From positions 1 through 51,302 of the forward strand of contig CABUXJ010000020.1 of NCBI GenBank assembly GCA_902495455.1: a DNA stretch of 51,302 nt, in the 5' to 3' direction. Origin of the DNA: an uncultured Prevotella sp. GTDB lineage: Bacteria > Bacteroidota > Bacteroidia > Bacteroidales > Bacteroidaceae. Of this stretch, positions 43,397 through 51,032 are shown one piece after another. Under the pieces are notes generated by a model. The model was not told where the DNA came from, did no database searches, and saw only the letters and a list, made by a program, of their open reading frames with translations. The position numbers were made by a program, and so were the translations under genes. Positions within the stretch are counted from its first letter, which is position 1. Each line of letters begins with the position of its first letter.

Positions 43397-44152
43397 TTAT
43401 TCCGTCAACTTGCGGACGAGACCTTCCAGCTTTGCCAGCTCCAGCATGTTGGCCGCGTCGCTCAGTCCGTGGTCCGGGTCTGGATGGACCTCAAAGAAAT
43501 AGCCCGTCGCTCCGAAGGCCTTTGCGGCCATTGCCATCTGCGGGACAAAGCGTCTGTCACCTCCCGTCTTGCCGCCGTCGCCTCCCGGCCGCTGCACGCT
43601 GTGGGTGCAGTCCATGATGACCGTGGGCACGATTTCGAGCATGTCGGGGATGTTTCGGAAGTCGACGACCAGATTGTTGTAGCCGTAGATATTGCCGCGT
43701 TCCGTCAGCCATACCTCTTTGGCACCGGCGTCACGGGCCTTTTCGACCGGAAACCGCATGTCGCGGCCGCTCAGAAACTGAGCCTTCTTGATGTTGACCG
43801 TGCGTCCCGTGCGTCCCGCGGCCACCAGCAGGTCCGTCTGACGGCATAGGAACGCCGGAATCTGGAGCACGTCGGCCACGTCGGCCACAGGAGCGGCCTG
43901 CCAGCTCTCGTGTATGTCGGTCAGGATGCGGAGACCGTAGCGGCTCTTTATGTCGCCCAGCATTTTCATTCCGCGCTCCAGACCGGGACCGCGGAAAGAG
44001 CTGATAGATGTACGGTTAGCCTTGTCAAAAGAGGCTTTGAATATGATGTCTGCACCCGTCTGGCGGTTTATTCTGACCAGTTCGCGGGCCACCGTGTCAA
44101 GCAATTCTTCCGACTCGATTACGCACGGGCCGGCAATGATTGTATTCTTCAT
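43397..44152 (-). CDS. kdsA: 3-deoxy-8-phosphooctulonate synthase
   Basis: 251 residues. IIAGPCVIESEELL, FKASFDKANRTSISSFRGPG, and VIMDCTHSVQRPGGDGGKTG are the KdsA landmarks, with the metal- and PEP-binding residues in place. It condenses phosphoenolpyruvate with arabinose 5-phosphate to KDO 8-phosphate, the committed step of inner-core LPS. The start ATG is near a very good promoter at 44180-44210. It shares a likely transcript with kdsD and, through a 42-base gap, the regulator and phospholipase genes. Confidence 0.96.
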   Translation of the reverse strand: MKNTIIAGPCVIESEELLDTVARELVRINRQTGADIIFKASFDKANRTSISSFRGPGLERGMKMLGDIKSRYGLRILTDIHESWQAAPVADVADVLQIPAFLCRQTDLLVAAGRTGRTVNIKKAQFLSGRDMRFPVEKARDAGAKEVWLTERGNIYGYNNLVVDFRNIPDMLEIVPTVIMDCTHSVQRPGGDGGKTGGDRRFVPQMAMAAKAFGATGYFFEVHPDPDHGLSDAANMLELAKLEGLVRKLTE

Positions 44153-44179
44153 ACATTAATTAAATATAATAACATAGTG

Positions 44180-44210
44180 CAAAGTTAGCTAAATTCTGCG
44201 TAACGGCAAA
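44180..44210 (-). promoter_or_regulatory. Bacteroidetes-type promoter of kdsA
   Basis: On minus, TTTG (44207-44210), 19 nt, TAACTTTG (44180-44187), 28 bases before the ATG. Confidence 0.8.
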
Positions 44211-44322
44211 CAAAAGGCCATAAAATTACTATAAAGCCGTCAGTCGGCTTGTTTCTGAAGCCCGCTGCAAGGGCTTGTCAAAATGAGAAAGATGCACCTT
44301 CTTGTAACGCTTGTTAAATAAA

Positions 44323-44875
44323 TTCTGAATTTAACGCTGTTTTTCAGGGGGACTTTTGAAAATTTTGCGGCCGCGTCCTCAAATTTTCAAATCTGACGAA
44401 GGTGAAAATCATGGCTATTTTTCGGCGAAAAGGCCACTGCTTTCGCAAAAGACTGCTACTCAGTCACTTATGAGTGACAGTGGTTCTCCCTCCCCTTGGG
44501 GAGGGCCGAGGAGGGGCCCCGTAGGGCCCTCCTTGCTCTGCCGCGGGGTTGCTATTGGATTGCAACGAGCGCCCCGTTGCAACCCAACGGCGTGCTCGTT
44601 GTTGACCAACGGGGCCGCTATTGCTCGACAAAAGTCACTTTTTTGCCCATTTCCGGACATCAAAAACTCGTGAAGTTTTGTGAAAAATGAGAGCCGGGAG
44701 GCTCTTATGGCATCCGGACGCCTCCTCTAACTCTCAAAAAAGGGGAGCGAAAGGTTCTATTGGATAGTTCTGGAGGGCCTTCCAGGTCAGCGAAACACGT
44801 TTTTTCGGAAGTTTCGTCAGATGTCGTTTTGTAATAAAAAGAGATTGCAGGCGTGAGCTTCGTATACCCCAAGGT
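44323..44875 (+). repeat. ~545-bp dispersed intergenic element, copy D
   Basis: The head (44323-44432) aligns to copy B without gaps. The GC-rich core (44490-44640) holds a CCCTCCCCTTGGGGAGGG palindrome, then units such as TGCAACGAGCGCCCCGTTGCA and CCAACGGGGCCGCTATTGC. The tail (44800-44870) has CGTTTTGTAATAAAAA. Minus frames are made of repeat words. It precedes the tRNA-Asp promoter. Confidence 0.62.
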
Positions 44876-44938
44876 AACTTCGAAATTTGCAGAAAAACGT
44901 CTTTTTTATCATTTTCCTGCAAATTTATTACCAAAAGA

Positions 44939-44970
44939 TTTGGCGGTTTCGGAAAAACAAACTACCTTTG
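44939..44970 (+). promoter_or_regulatory. Bacteroidetes-type promoter of tRNA-Asp
   Basis: TTTG (44939-44942), 20 nt, TACCTTTG (44963-44970). Exact consensus. Confidence 0.82.
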
Positions 44971-44995
44971 CACCCGCAATCAAGAAACATAGCGA

Positions 44996-45069
44996 GGTGC
45001 GTTAGTTCAGTTGGTTAGAATACATGCCTGTCACGCATGGGGTCACGGGTTCGAGTCCCGTACGCACCG
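44996..45069 (+). tRNA. tRNA-Asp (GTC)
   Basis: A 74-base cloverleaf: acceptor GGTGCGT/ACGCACC, D-arm with AGTTGGTTA, anticodon stem CATGC/GCATG with loop CTGTCAC giving anticodon GTC, T-arm CGGGTTCGAGTCCCG. CCA is not encoded. A consensus promoter precedes it and a strong terminator follows at 45096-45125. Confidence 0.97.
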
Positions 45070-45095
45070 CCAACATTGAGAGCAAAAAGAGACGA

Positions 45096-45125
45096 GTCCC
45101 GAAGCATCATGCTTCGGGACTTTTT
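45096..45125 (+). terminator. intrinsic terminator of tRNA-Asp
   Basis: A perfect 11-bp stem (45096-45106 with 45110-45120), 3-nt loop, then TTTTT. Confidence 0.9.
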
Positions 45126-45254
45126 CGTTGTCTCCATGACGTGATTTTTCGGCCGGAGGGGTGGTAATTGATTATGATTACTCTTGTTTGTCGGTGACGT
45201 CTGTTGATATAAATATATTGCTGTCCGGTAATACTGATTTCCGTACGGCATGCT

Positions 45255-45359
45255 CAATCTGCCGTAGGGACATAGTCTTGTCTTTGTCCGCAAATAACAT
45301 ATTGACATCCAATCTTTTGCTTGCGGACAAAGACAAGACTATGTCCCTACAACAGATTG
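45255..45359. repeat. REP/MITE-like long inverted repeat with GTAG end
   Basis: Perfect 30-bp arms (45264-45293 with 45321-45350) begin with GTAGGGACAT; a two-base mismatch follows outside, then seven more pairs (45255-45261 with 45353-45359). The loop is 27 nt. The GTAG at the stem base recalls REP elements mobilised by RAYT transposases. No transposase is in the window, and the sequence differs from the hairpins at 18326 and 36947. The rest of the gap to 45690 holds the promoter repeats listed separately and no gene. Confidence 0.75.
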
Positions 45360-45497
45360 GGCTTCCTTTTTGTAAAACTGATGTAGCATGATGTATTTGT
45401 GATAGATATGAAGTTCTACCATTTTTTTTACCGGACAAATACAAACATAATTCCTAACAGCTTGATTTTATTGACGTTTTGTTTGTTTAATCGGAAA

Positions 45498-45563
45498 GAA
45501 TTGAGTAAAATTGCAGCGAGAATTGAGTAAAATTGCAACAGGAATTGGGTAAAGTCAGATTAA
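45498..45563 (+). promoter_or_regulatory. three 22-bp direct repeats, possible operator
   Basis: Units start at 45498, 45520 and 45542: GAATTGAGTAAAATTGC twice, then GAATTGGGTAAAG. Within the first two units ATTG recurs every 11 bp, one helical turn. The third unit overlaps the -33 of the promoter at 45545-45576, so a bound protein would contact RNA polymerase directly. Confidence 0.65.
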
Positions 45564-45576
45564 TCAGTTAACTTTG
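45545..45576 (+). promoter_or_regulatory. Bacteroidetes-type promoter of the fusion gene
   Basis: TTG (45545-45547), 21 nt, TAACTTTG (45569-45576). The predicted leader is about 105 bases. Confidence 0.65.
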
Positions 45577-45690
45577 CAGGAATTAAGGACTGCCGGGCCG
45601 ACGTGGTGACGGTGGCTTTACACATTAATATAATAGAGAGTGGGGTGGTGGACGCCCTACGGAGAAACATAACAATAATATAAAAGACAG

Positions 45691-48600
45691 ATGAGAGGAA
45701 AGATAGACTGTTTTCTGGCGTGCGCGGCACCCGGCAGCATGGCTGCTTTGGTCACGGTGTTGCGCGACAGCAGAACGGTGCATGACATAACATTGGTGAT
45801 GACGGGCGGACAGGCTGCGACTGGAGGTGTGCCGGACGGATGCTCGGTGATGGAGACCGGACGGATGACATCGTCAGCGACGATATACGGGATTGCTGCG
45901 CGGGCTACGGCCGAATATGTCCTGTTGCTCACGCGTCCTGTGGAGCTGACTCTTGGCATGGGTGCTTTGCAGAGGATGTTGCGCGTTGCAGCGGACTCCG
46001 GAGCAGGCATGGTCTACAGTGACCATTGGGAAATACGTCAGGGGGAGCGGCAGGCCCATCCCGTGATAGACTATCAGGAAGGCAGCGTGCGGGACGATTT
46101 CGACTTTGGCTCGCTGTTGCTCGTCAGGACGGATTTGCTCCACCGTTATGCGGCGGAAGTTCCGCAGACAGCCTACGACTACGCCGGACTGTATGACTTG
46201 CGGCTCTTTCTCAGCCGTGAGGACCGGTTGTTTCACATTAACGAATATCTTTATACCGAAGAGGAGACCGACCTCCGGGCCAGCGGAGTCAAGCAGTTTG
46301 ACTATGTCAATCCGGCCAACCGCGACGTACAGGTAGAGATGGAACAGGCCGTGACCGCCCATCTCGATGCCATTGGGGCGCGGATAGACACTTCCGACTA
46401 TATTTGCCCGGACTTCGGAGAGCAGGATTTTCCTGTTGAAGCGTCGGTCATAATCCCTGTCCGCAACCGGGTGAAGACCATTGCCGACGCCATCGGCAGC
46501 GCTCTCAACCAAAAAACGGATTTCCCATACAATGTCATCGTCGTCGATAACCATTCTACCGACGGAACGACAGAGGCGATACAGGAGTTTTTTTCGAGGA
46601 GTGAGGAGTGTGGAGTGAGGAGTGAGAATATCTCTTCGAGGAGTGAGGAGTGTGGAGTGAGGAGTGAGAATAGCTCTGTTGCTGATGGGACAGGACAAAT
46701 CTCCCTCCTCCCTCCTCCCTCCTCCCTCCTCGAAGAAAATCCCTCCCGACTCGTCCACATCATCCCTTCCCGCACGGATCTCGGCATCGGCGGTTGTTGG
46801 AATGAGGCCGTCGGTGACAGTCGTTGCGGCCGTTTTGCCGTGCAGTTGGACAGTGACGACCTGTATAGTTCGGAGCATACGCTTCAGAAGATAGTCGATG
46901 CGTTCCGCTGTCAGCAAGCTGCAATGGTCGTCGGTTCCTACCGCATGTGCGATTTTGAACTCAACACTCTGCCGCCGGGACTTATCGCTCACCGTGAATG
47001 GACGGACGAGAACGGACCAAACAATGCCTTGCGCATCAACGGACTTGGTGCTCCGCGAGCTTTCTTTACGCCTCTGTTGCGCCAAATACAGCTGCCCAAC
47101 ACGAGCTACGGGGAGGATTATGCCCTCGGACTGATATTCTCCCGGCGTTACCGCATCGGCCGAATCTACGACGAACTGTATCTCTGCCGCCGCTGGTCAG
47201 GCAACAGTGACGCCGCCCTGAGCGTCGACCGCATCAACGCCAACAACCTATATAAGGACCGGCTGCGCACGCTGGAGATTTCCGCACGCCGCCGGATGCT
47301 GCAAGGCAAGGCCGACATTCAGGCCGACTCATCGCTACATCGCTTTTTCAACCGGCAGCTGGAGACATGGGAGGACGCCCGCCGGCGCTATCGCGAACTG
47401 CAAAGTGCTGTCACGCGGGAACTTTCTGGAGACACGTTTACGTTTGTCGCGCAGCACAATCCCGCACGCATCGTCTCCACCGGAGCGTCCATAGACAGCC
47501 GTACGATAGCCGCCCGCCCGTGTTTCCTCTGCGAAGCCAATCGTCCGGCGGCGCAGCAGAAGAAAATCATCGACGACCGCTTTGAACTGCTGGTCAATCC
47601 CTTCCCCATACTTCCGATGCACTTCACCATTCCCGCCCGTGGCCACCGGCCGCAGCTCATCCGTGGCGATTACGGCGAGATATACCGTCTGCTGGACGAT
47701 TATCCGGACCTGACGGTGTTCTACAACGGTCCTCGGTGTGGCGCGTCTGCTCCCGACCATGCCCATTTCCAGGCCGGGACGTCGGGCGTTCTGCCGCTTC
47801 AGAAAGAATGGCAGCGCCTCTGCCGCAACCTCGTTTCTGTCGTAGAAGACGACGGGAATGGCAACGGCGTGTGGCATGTGGCCGACTATCCTTGTGCCGC
47901 GCTGCTCGTCCGTACTGCTACCCGCAAGGCCGGCGAACGTCTTTTCGGCTATGTCTATGATGCTCTGCCGCAGGGTGAGGACGAGGCAGAGCCGGGAATG
48001 AACATCGTCGCATGGCGCACGGCCGACAGTTACGTCGTCATCGTATTGCCGCGGAGCAAGCACCGCCCTGCGTGCTACACGGCCGAAGATGACGACAAGT
48101 ATCTTATCAGTCCGGGTGCATTGGACATGGCGGGACTCATCATAACGCCGCGAGAGGAAGACTATGACCGTCTGACACCGGAGAAGGCGCTCGCCATACT
48201 CCGCGAAGTGTCACTGCCGGAAGACGATATTGCCGCTGTCATGGAGCGTATCGGCCGCAACGCCGCATCGGCATCGACATCAAGACATACTCCGGCCGGT
48301 ACTTCCACGTCGTCGTCAGGTCACACTCATGTCATCGACTGCCCCAAAAATCCGGAGGTCAACGTCGGTATCGTCAGCGGAAACCGTATCTGTTTCGCCC
48401 TCAACGGTGCCTATACGGCCAAGGGAGAGACCATCAGCGGCGAACAGTCGGTGGAGTTTTCGGAAGGAGGAATACTCTGGAACGGCAGCCTTTACCGCGA
48501 ACTGACGTTCACTCCGCAGTCCGTAGACGCTTCGTTCTCGCTCCATGACGTCGTCATCGGAGTACACTTCCATTGGGAGCGCAAGGAGACACAGGTGTTC

Positions 48601-49596
48601 AGCGGTACGTTGCGACTTGTCGTGGAGGCCGACCAAATCACGGCCATCAACCAATTGCCCGTCGAGGACTATCTCACAAGCGTGATATCGAGTGAGATGA
48701 AGGCCACATCTTCGGTGGAACTGCTCAAAGCCCATGCCGTTATTTCGCGCAGCTGGTTGCTCGCCCAGATGGACAAGCGGCGTCGTCTGAAGGACGGAAA
48801 CGACAGCTTTTTCTCGTTCATAAAGAAGGACGACGAACTGATCCGTTGGTATGACCGCGAGGATCACACCATTTTTGATGTTTGCGCGGATGACCATTGC
48901 CAGCGTTACCAAGGCATAACGCGCGCCAGCAACATTGCGGTGGTGGAGGCCGTGCGTGCCACCCGCGGGCAGATATTGACTTACGGTGAGGAGATATGCG
49001 ACGCGCGGTTCAGCAAATGCTGCGGCGGTGTGACGGAAGAGTTTCAGTATTGTTGGGAGGATACGCCCAAACCCTATCTCACGGCTATCCGCGACTGCGA
49101 CCCGACGGGCCACGACTTCTGCGACACAAAAGATCCGGCGATACTCTCTCAGGTACTCAACGACTACGACTGCGAGACGCCTGACTTCTATCGGTGGCGT
49201 GTGGAATATACTCAGGAGCAGTTGGCGAATCTCATCAACACCAATATGAAGGAAGACTTCGGCGCAATAGTCAACCTAATCCCCTTGGAGCGCGGACGTA
49301 GCGGACGCATCAGCCGTCTGAAAATAGTGGGAACGAAGAAGACGTTCACCATCGGAAAGGAACTCGAAATACGCCGTACGCTGAGCGAAAGCCATCTTTA
49401 CAGCAGCAATTTTGAGGTTGAACGGCTTGACATCACTGATGGCGTTCCGGGACGTTTCGTGCTCAACGGCAGCGGATGGGGCCACGGCGTGGGCCTCTGC
49501 CAGATTGGAGCGGCGGTGATGGGTGCACGCGGTTACAGTTACGACCGCATCCTGCTTCACTATTACAGTGGTGCCGAAATAACCAAAGTTTATTGA
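45691..49596 (+). CDS. glycosyltransferase GT2 / DUF4922 / SpoIID fusion protein
   Basis: 1301 residues. Residues 1-245 are a GT-A-like region without a clear donor motif; 251-500 are a GT2 domain (ASVIIPVRNRVKTI, VVDNHSTDGT, QLDSDD). A repeat insertion at about 301-349 interrupts it. Residues about 585-830 form DUF4922, a HIT/GDP-galactose phosphorylase-like domain with PDHAHFQAG. Residues about 970-1301 are a SpoIID/LytB domain (EDYLTSVISSEM, then SGWGHGVGLCQIGAAVM), a lytic transglycosylase family. No signal peptide is visible, so all domains may be cytoplasmic. An AmpG-like permease starts three bases later, suggesting muropeptide recycling. Joint function is inference. Confidence 0.88.
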   Translation: MRGKIDCFLACAAPGSMAALVTVLRDSRTVHDITLVMTGGQAATGGVPDGCSVMETGRMTSSATIYGIAARATAEYVLLLTRPVELTLGMGALQRMLRVAADSGAGMVYSDHWEIRQGERQAHPVIDYQEGSVRDDFDFGSLLLVRTDLLHRYAAEVPQTAYDYAGLYDLRLFLSREDRLFHINEYLYTEEETDLRASGVKQFDYVNPANRDVQVEMEQAVTAHLDAIGARIDTSDYICPDFGEQDFPVEASVIIPVRNRVKTIADAIGSALNQKTDFPYNVIVVDNHSTDGTTEAIQEFFSRSEECGVRSENISSRSEECGVRSENSSVADGTGQISLLPPPSSLLEENPSRLVHIIPSRTDLGIGGCWNEAVGDSRCGRFAVQLDSDDLYSSEHTLQKIVDAFRCQQAAMVVGSYRMCDFELNTLPPGLIAHREWTDENGPNNALRINGLGAPRAFFTPLLRQIQLPNTSYGEDYALGLIFSRRYRIGRIYDELYLCRRWSGNSDAALSVDRINANNLYKDRLRTLEISARRRMLQGKADIQADSSLHRFFNRQLETWEDARRRYRELQSAVTRELSGDTFTFVAQHNPARIVSTGASIDSRTIAARPCFLCEANRPAAQQKKIIDDRFELLVNPFPILPMHFTIPARGHRPQLIRGDYGEIYRLLDDYPDLTVFYNGPRCGASAPDHAHFQAGTSGVLPLQKEWQRLCRNLVSVVEDDGNGNGVWHVADYPCAALLVRTATRKAGERLFGYVYDALPQGEDEAEPGMNIVAWRTADSYVVIVLPRSKHRPACYTAEDDDKYLISPGALDMAGLIITPREEDYDRLTPEKALAILREVSLPEDDIAAVMERIGRNAASASTSRHTPAGTSTSSSGHTHVIDCPKNPEVNVGIVSGNRICFALNGAYTAKGETISGEQSVEFSEGGILWNGSLYRELTFTPQSVDASFSLHDVVIGVHFHWERKETQVFSGTLRLVVEADQITAINQLPVEDYLTSVISSEMKATSSVELLKAHAVISRSWLLAQMDKRRRLKDGNDSFFSFIKKDDELIRWYDREDHTIFDVCADDHCQRYQGITRASNIAVVEAVRATRGQILTYGEEICDARFSKCCGGVTEEFQYCWEDTPKPYLTAIRDCDPTGHDFCDTKDPAILSQVLNDYDCETPDFYRWRVEYTQEQLANLINTNMKEDFGAIVNLIPLERGRSGRISRLKIVGTKKTFTIGKELEIRRTLSESHLYSSNFEVERLDITDGVPGRFVLNGSGWGHGVGLCQIGAAVMGARGYSYDRILLHYYSGAEITKVY
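46593..46740 (+). repeat. in-frame repeat insertion within the GT2 domain
   Basis: Two 42-bp tandem units (46593-46634, 46635-46676) differ at one base and consist of GGAGTG-like words; a CTCCCTC-repeat (46701-46736) lies in inverted orientation at the end, with TTCGAGGAG and CTCCTCGAA at the outer ends. All of it is translated without breaking the frame (SRSEECGVRSEN twice, then LLPPPSSLL). Confidence 0.85.
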
Positions 49597-49598
49597 AA

Positions 49599-50879
49599 AT
49601 GAAACAGAACCGCAATCCGTGGGCATGGGTGCCCACACTCTATTTTGCAGAGGGCATACCATACGTGGCCGTTATGACAATATCGTTGATAATGTATAAG
49701 CGGTTGGGCATGTCAAACACGGATATCACTCTCTATACCTCTTGGCTTTATCTGCCTTGGGTCATCAAACCCTTTTGGAGTCCGTTCATAGACATCATGC
49801 TGACCAAGCGTTGGTGGATATTGGCCATGCAGCTGCTTGTCGGTGCGGCGTTGGGCGGCGTGGCGTTTACCATTCCCGGTCCGTTCTGGCTTCAGGGGAC
49901 GCTCGGTTTTTTCTGGCTGATGGCCTTTTCGAGCGCTACACATGACATCGCGGCCGACGGATTCTACATGCTCGGCCTCGACCAACACCGTCAGGCTCTC
50001 TTTGTCGGCATCCGATCGACGTTCTATCGCATAGCCACCATCTTCGGACAAGGCCTTCTCGTCATGCTGGCCGGCAATCTCGAGGTCGTCACCCGCAACG
50101 TCCGCTATTCATGGAGCCTTATGTTCTACTTTATGGCGGGCCTCTTCATAGCCCTTTGGTTGTATCACAACTGGGCTTTGCCACGTCCGGACGAAGACCG
50201 CAGGAGAGTGACGATGACGGCACGCGAATTGGTCGGAGAACTGCAATACACCATTGTCACCTTCTTCCGTAAGCCGCAAGTGCTGGCCGGAATCTGCTTC
50301 ATGCTGTTCTACCGCATGCCCGAGGGACTGCTGGCGAAGGTTTCGGCTCTGTTCCTTATCGATGCCGGTCACAACGGTGGACTGGGGCTCTCGCCCGCCG
50401 AATACGGCCTCGTTCAAGGCACGGTGGGCGTCGTCGGTCTCACCGCAGGCGGAATACTCGGCGGTATAGCGGCCAGTCGTGACGGCTTGAAACGCTGGTT
50501 GTGGCCGATGGTGTGTGCAATCACGTTGCCCGACCTTGTCTATGTGTATCTCAGTTACGCCCTGCCGACCAATCTGATGATTATCAACGTGTGCGTGTTT
50601 GTCGAACAATTCGGTTATGGTTTCGGCTTCTCGGCCTACATGCTATACCTTATATATTATAGTCGCGGCGAGCACAAGACCTCCCATTACGCCCTTTGCA
50701 CGGCCCTGATGGCCCTGTCGATGATGATACCCGGACTCTTTGCCGGTGCGCTTCAGGAGGCGGTAGGCTACCGGATGTTCTTCATCATTGTCGTGCTGAC
50801 ATGTTCCCTGACCTTCGCCGTGTCGGCACTTCTCAAGATTGATCCCGAATTTGGAAAGAAAGACTGCGACGGAAAATAA
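49599..50879 (+). CDS. MFS transporter, AmpG-like muropeptide permease
   Basis: 426 residues from the ATG at 49599 (MKQNRNPWAWVPTLYFAEGI), which follows the previous stop by two bases; the longer frame runs inside the fusion gene. Twelve membrane helices are predicted. YFAEGIPYVAVMTISLIMYK and LYTSWLYLPWVIKPFWSPFI are typical of the AmpG branch of the major facilitator superfamily, which imports anhydro-muropeptides into the cytoplasm. Together with the SpoIID-like fusion this suggests peptidoglycan recycling. The substrate is inferred. Confidence 0.87.
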   Translation: MKQNRNPWAWVPTLYFAEGIPYVAVMTISLIMYKRLGMSNTDITLYTSWLYLPWVIKPFWSPFIDIMLTKRWWILAMQLLVGAALGGVAFTIPGPFWLQGTLGFFWLMAFSSATHDIAADGFYMLGLDQHRQALFVGIRSTFYRIATIFGQGLLVMLAGNLEVVTRNVRYSWSLMFYFMAGLFIALWLYHNWALPRPDEDRRRVTMTARELVGELQYTIVTFFRKPQVLAGICFMLFYRMPEGLLAKVSALFLIDAGHNGGLGLSPAEYGLVQGTVGVVGLTAGGILGGIAASRDGLKRWLWPMVCAITLPDLVYVYLSYALPTNLMIINVCVFVEQFGYGFGFSAYMLYLIYYSRGEHKTSHYALCTALMALSMMIPGLFAGALQEAVGYRMFFIIVVLTCSLTFAVSALLKIDPEFGKKDCDGK

Positions 50880-50895
50880 CCAACCGCAGTGAAAT

Positions 50896-50952
50896 ATAAA
50901 CGCAATCAGGCCGTGACATCTGTCCACGATGTCACGGCCTGATTGCGTTTAT
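50896..50952. terminator. bidirectional terminator, 25-bp perfect stem
   Basis: 50896-50920 pairs perfectly with 50928-50952 around a 7-nt loop, between convergent genes. Confidence 0.85.
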
Positions 50953-51032
50953 GGATATTGCCGACGCCCGTCCGCCTCATGAGCGCATTGAGTCATGTCC
51001 GTTGCTGATTGCTCATAATGGGGATTGAACGC

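Noticed and set aside
33323..44510. CCCTCCCCAAGGGGAGGG palindromes near 33343 and 44490 as a separate mobile element
   Set aside because: Short, self-complementary and low complexity; only two copies, better treated as part of the surrounding GC-rich repeats.
45161..45444. Two frames of 76-88 codons, one per strand, across the GTAG hairpin
   Set aside because: They exist because the arms are inverted repeats and encode near-identical stretches; not genes.
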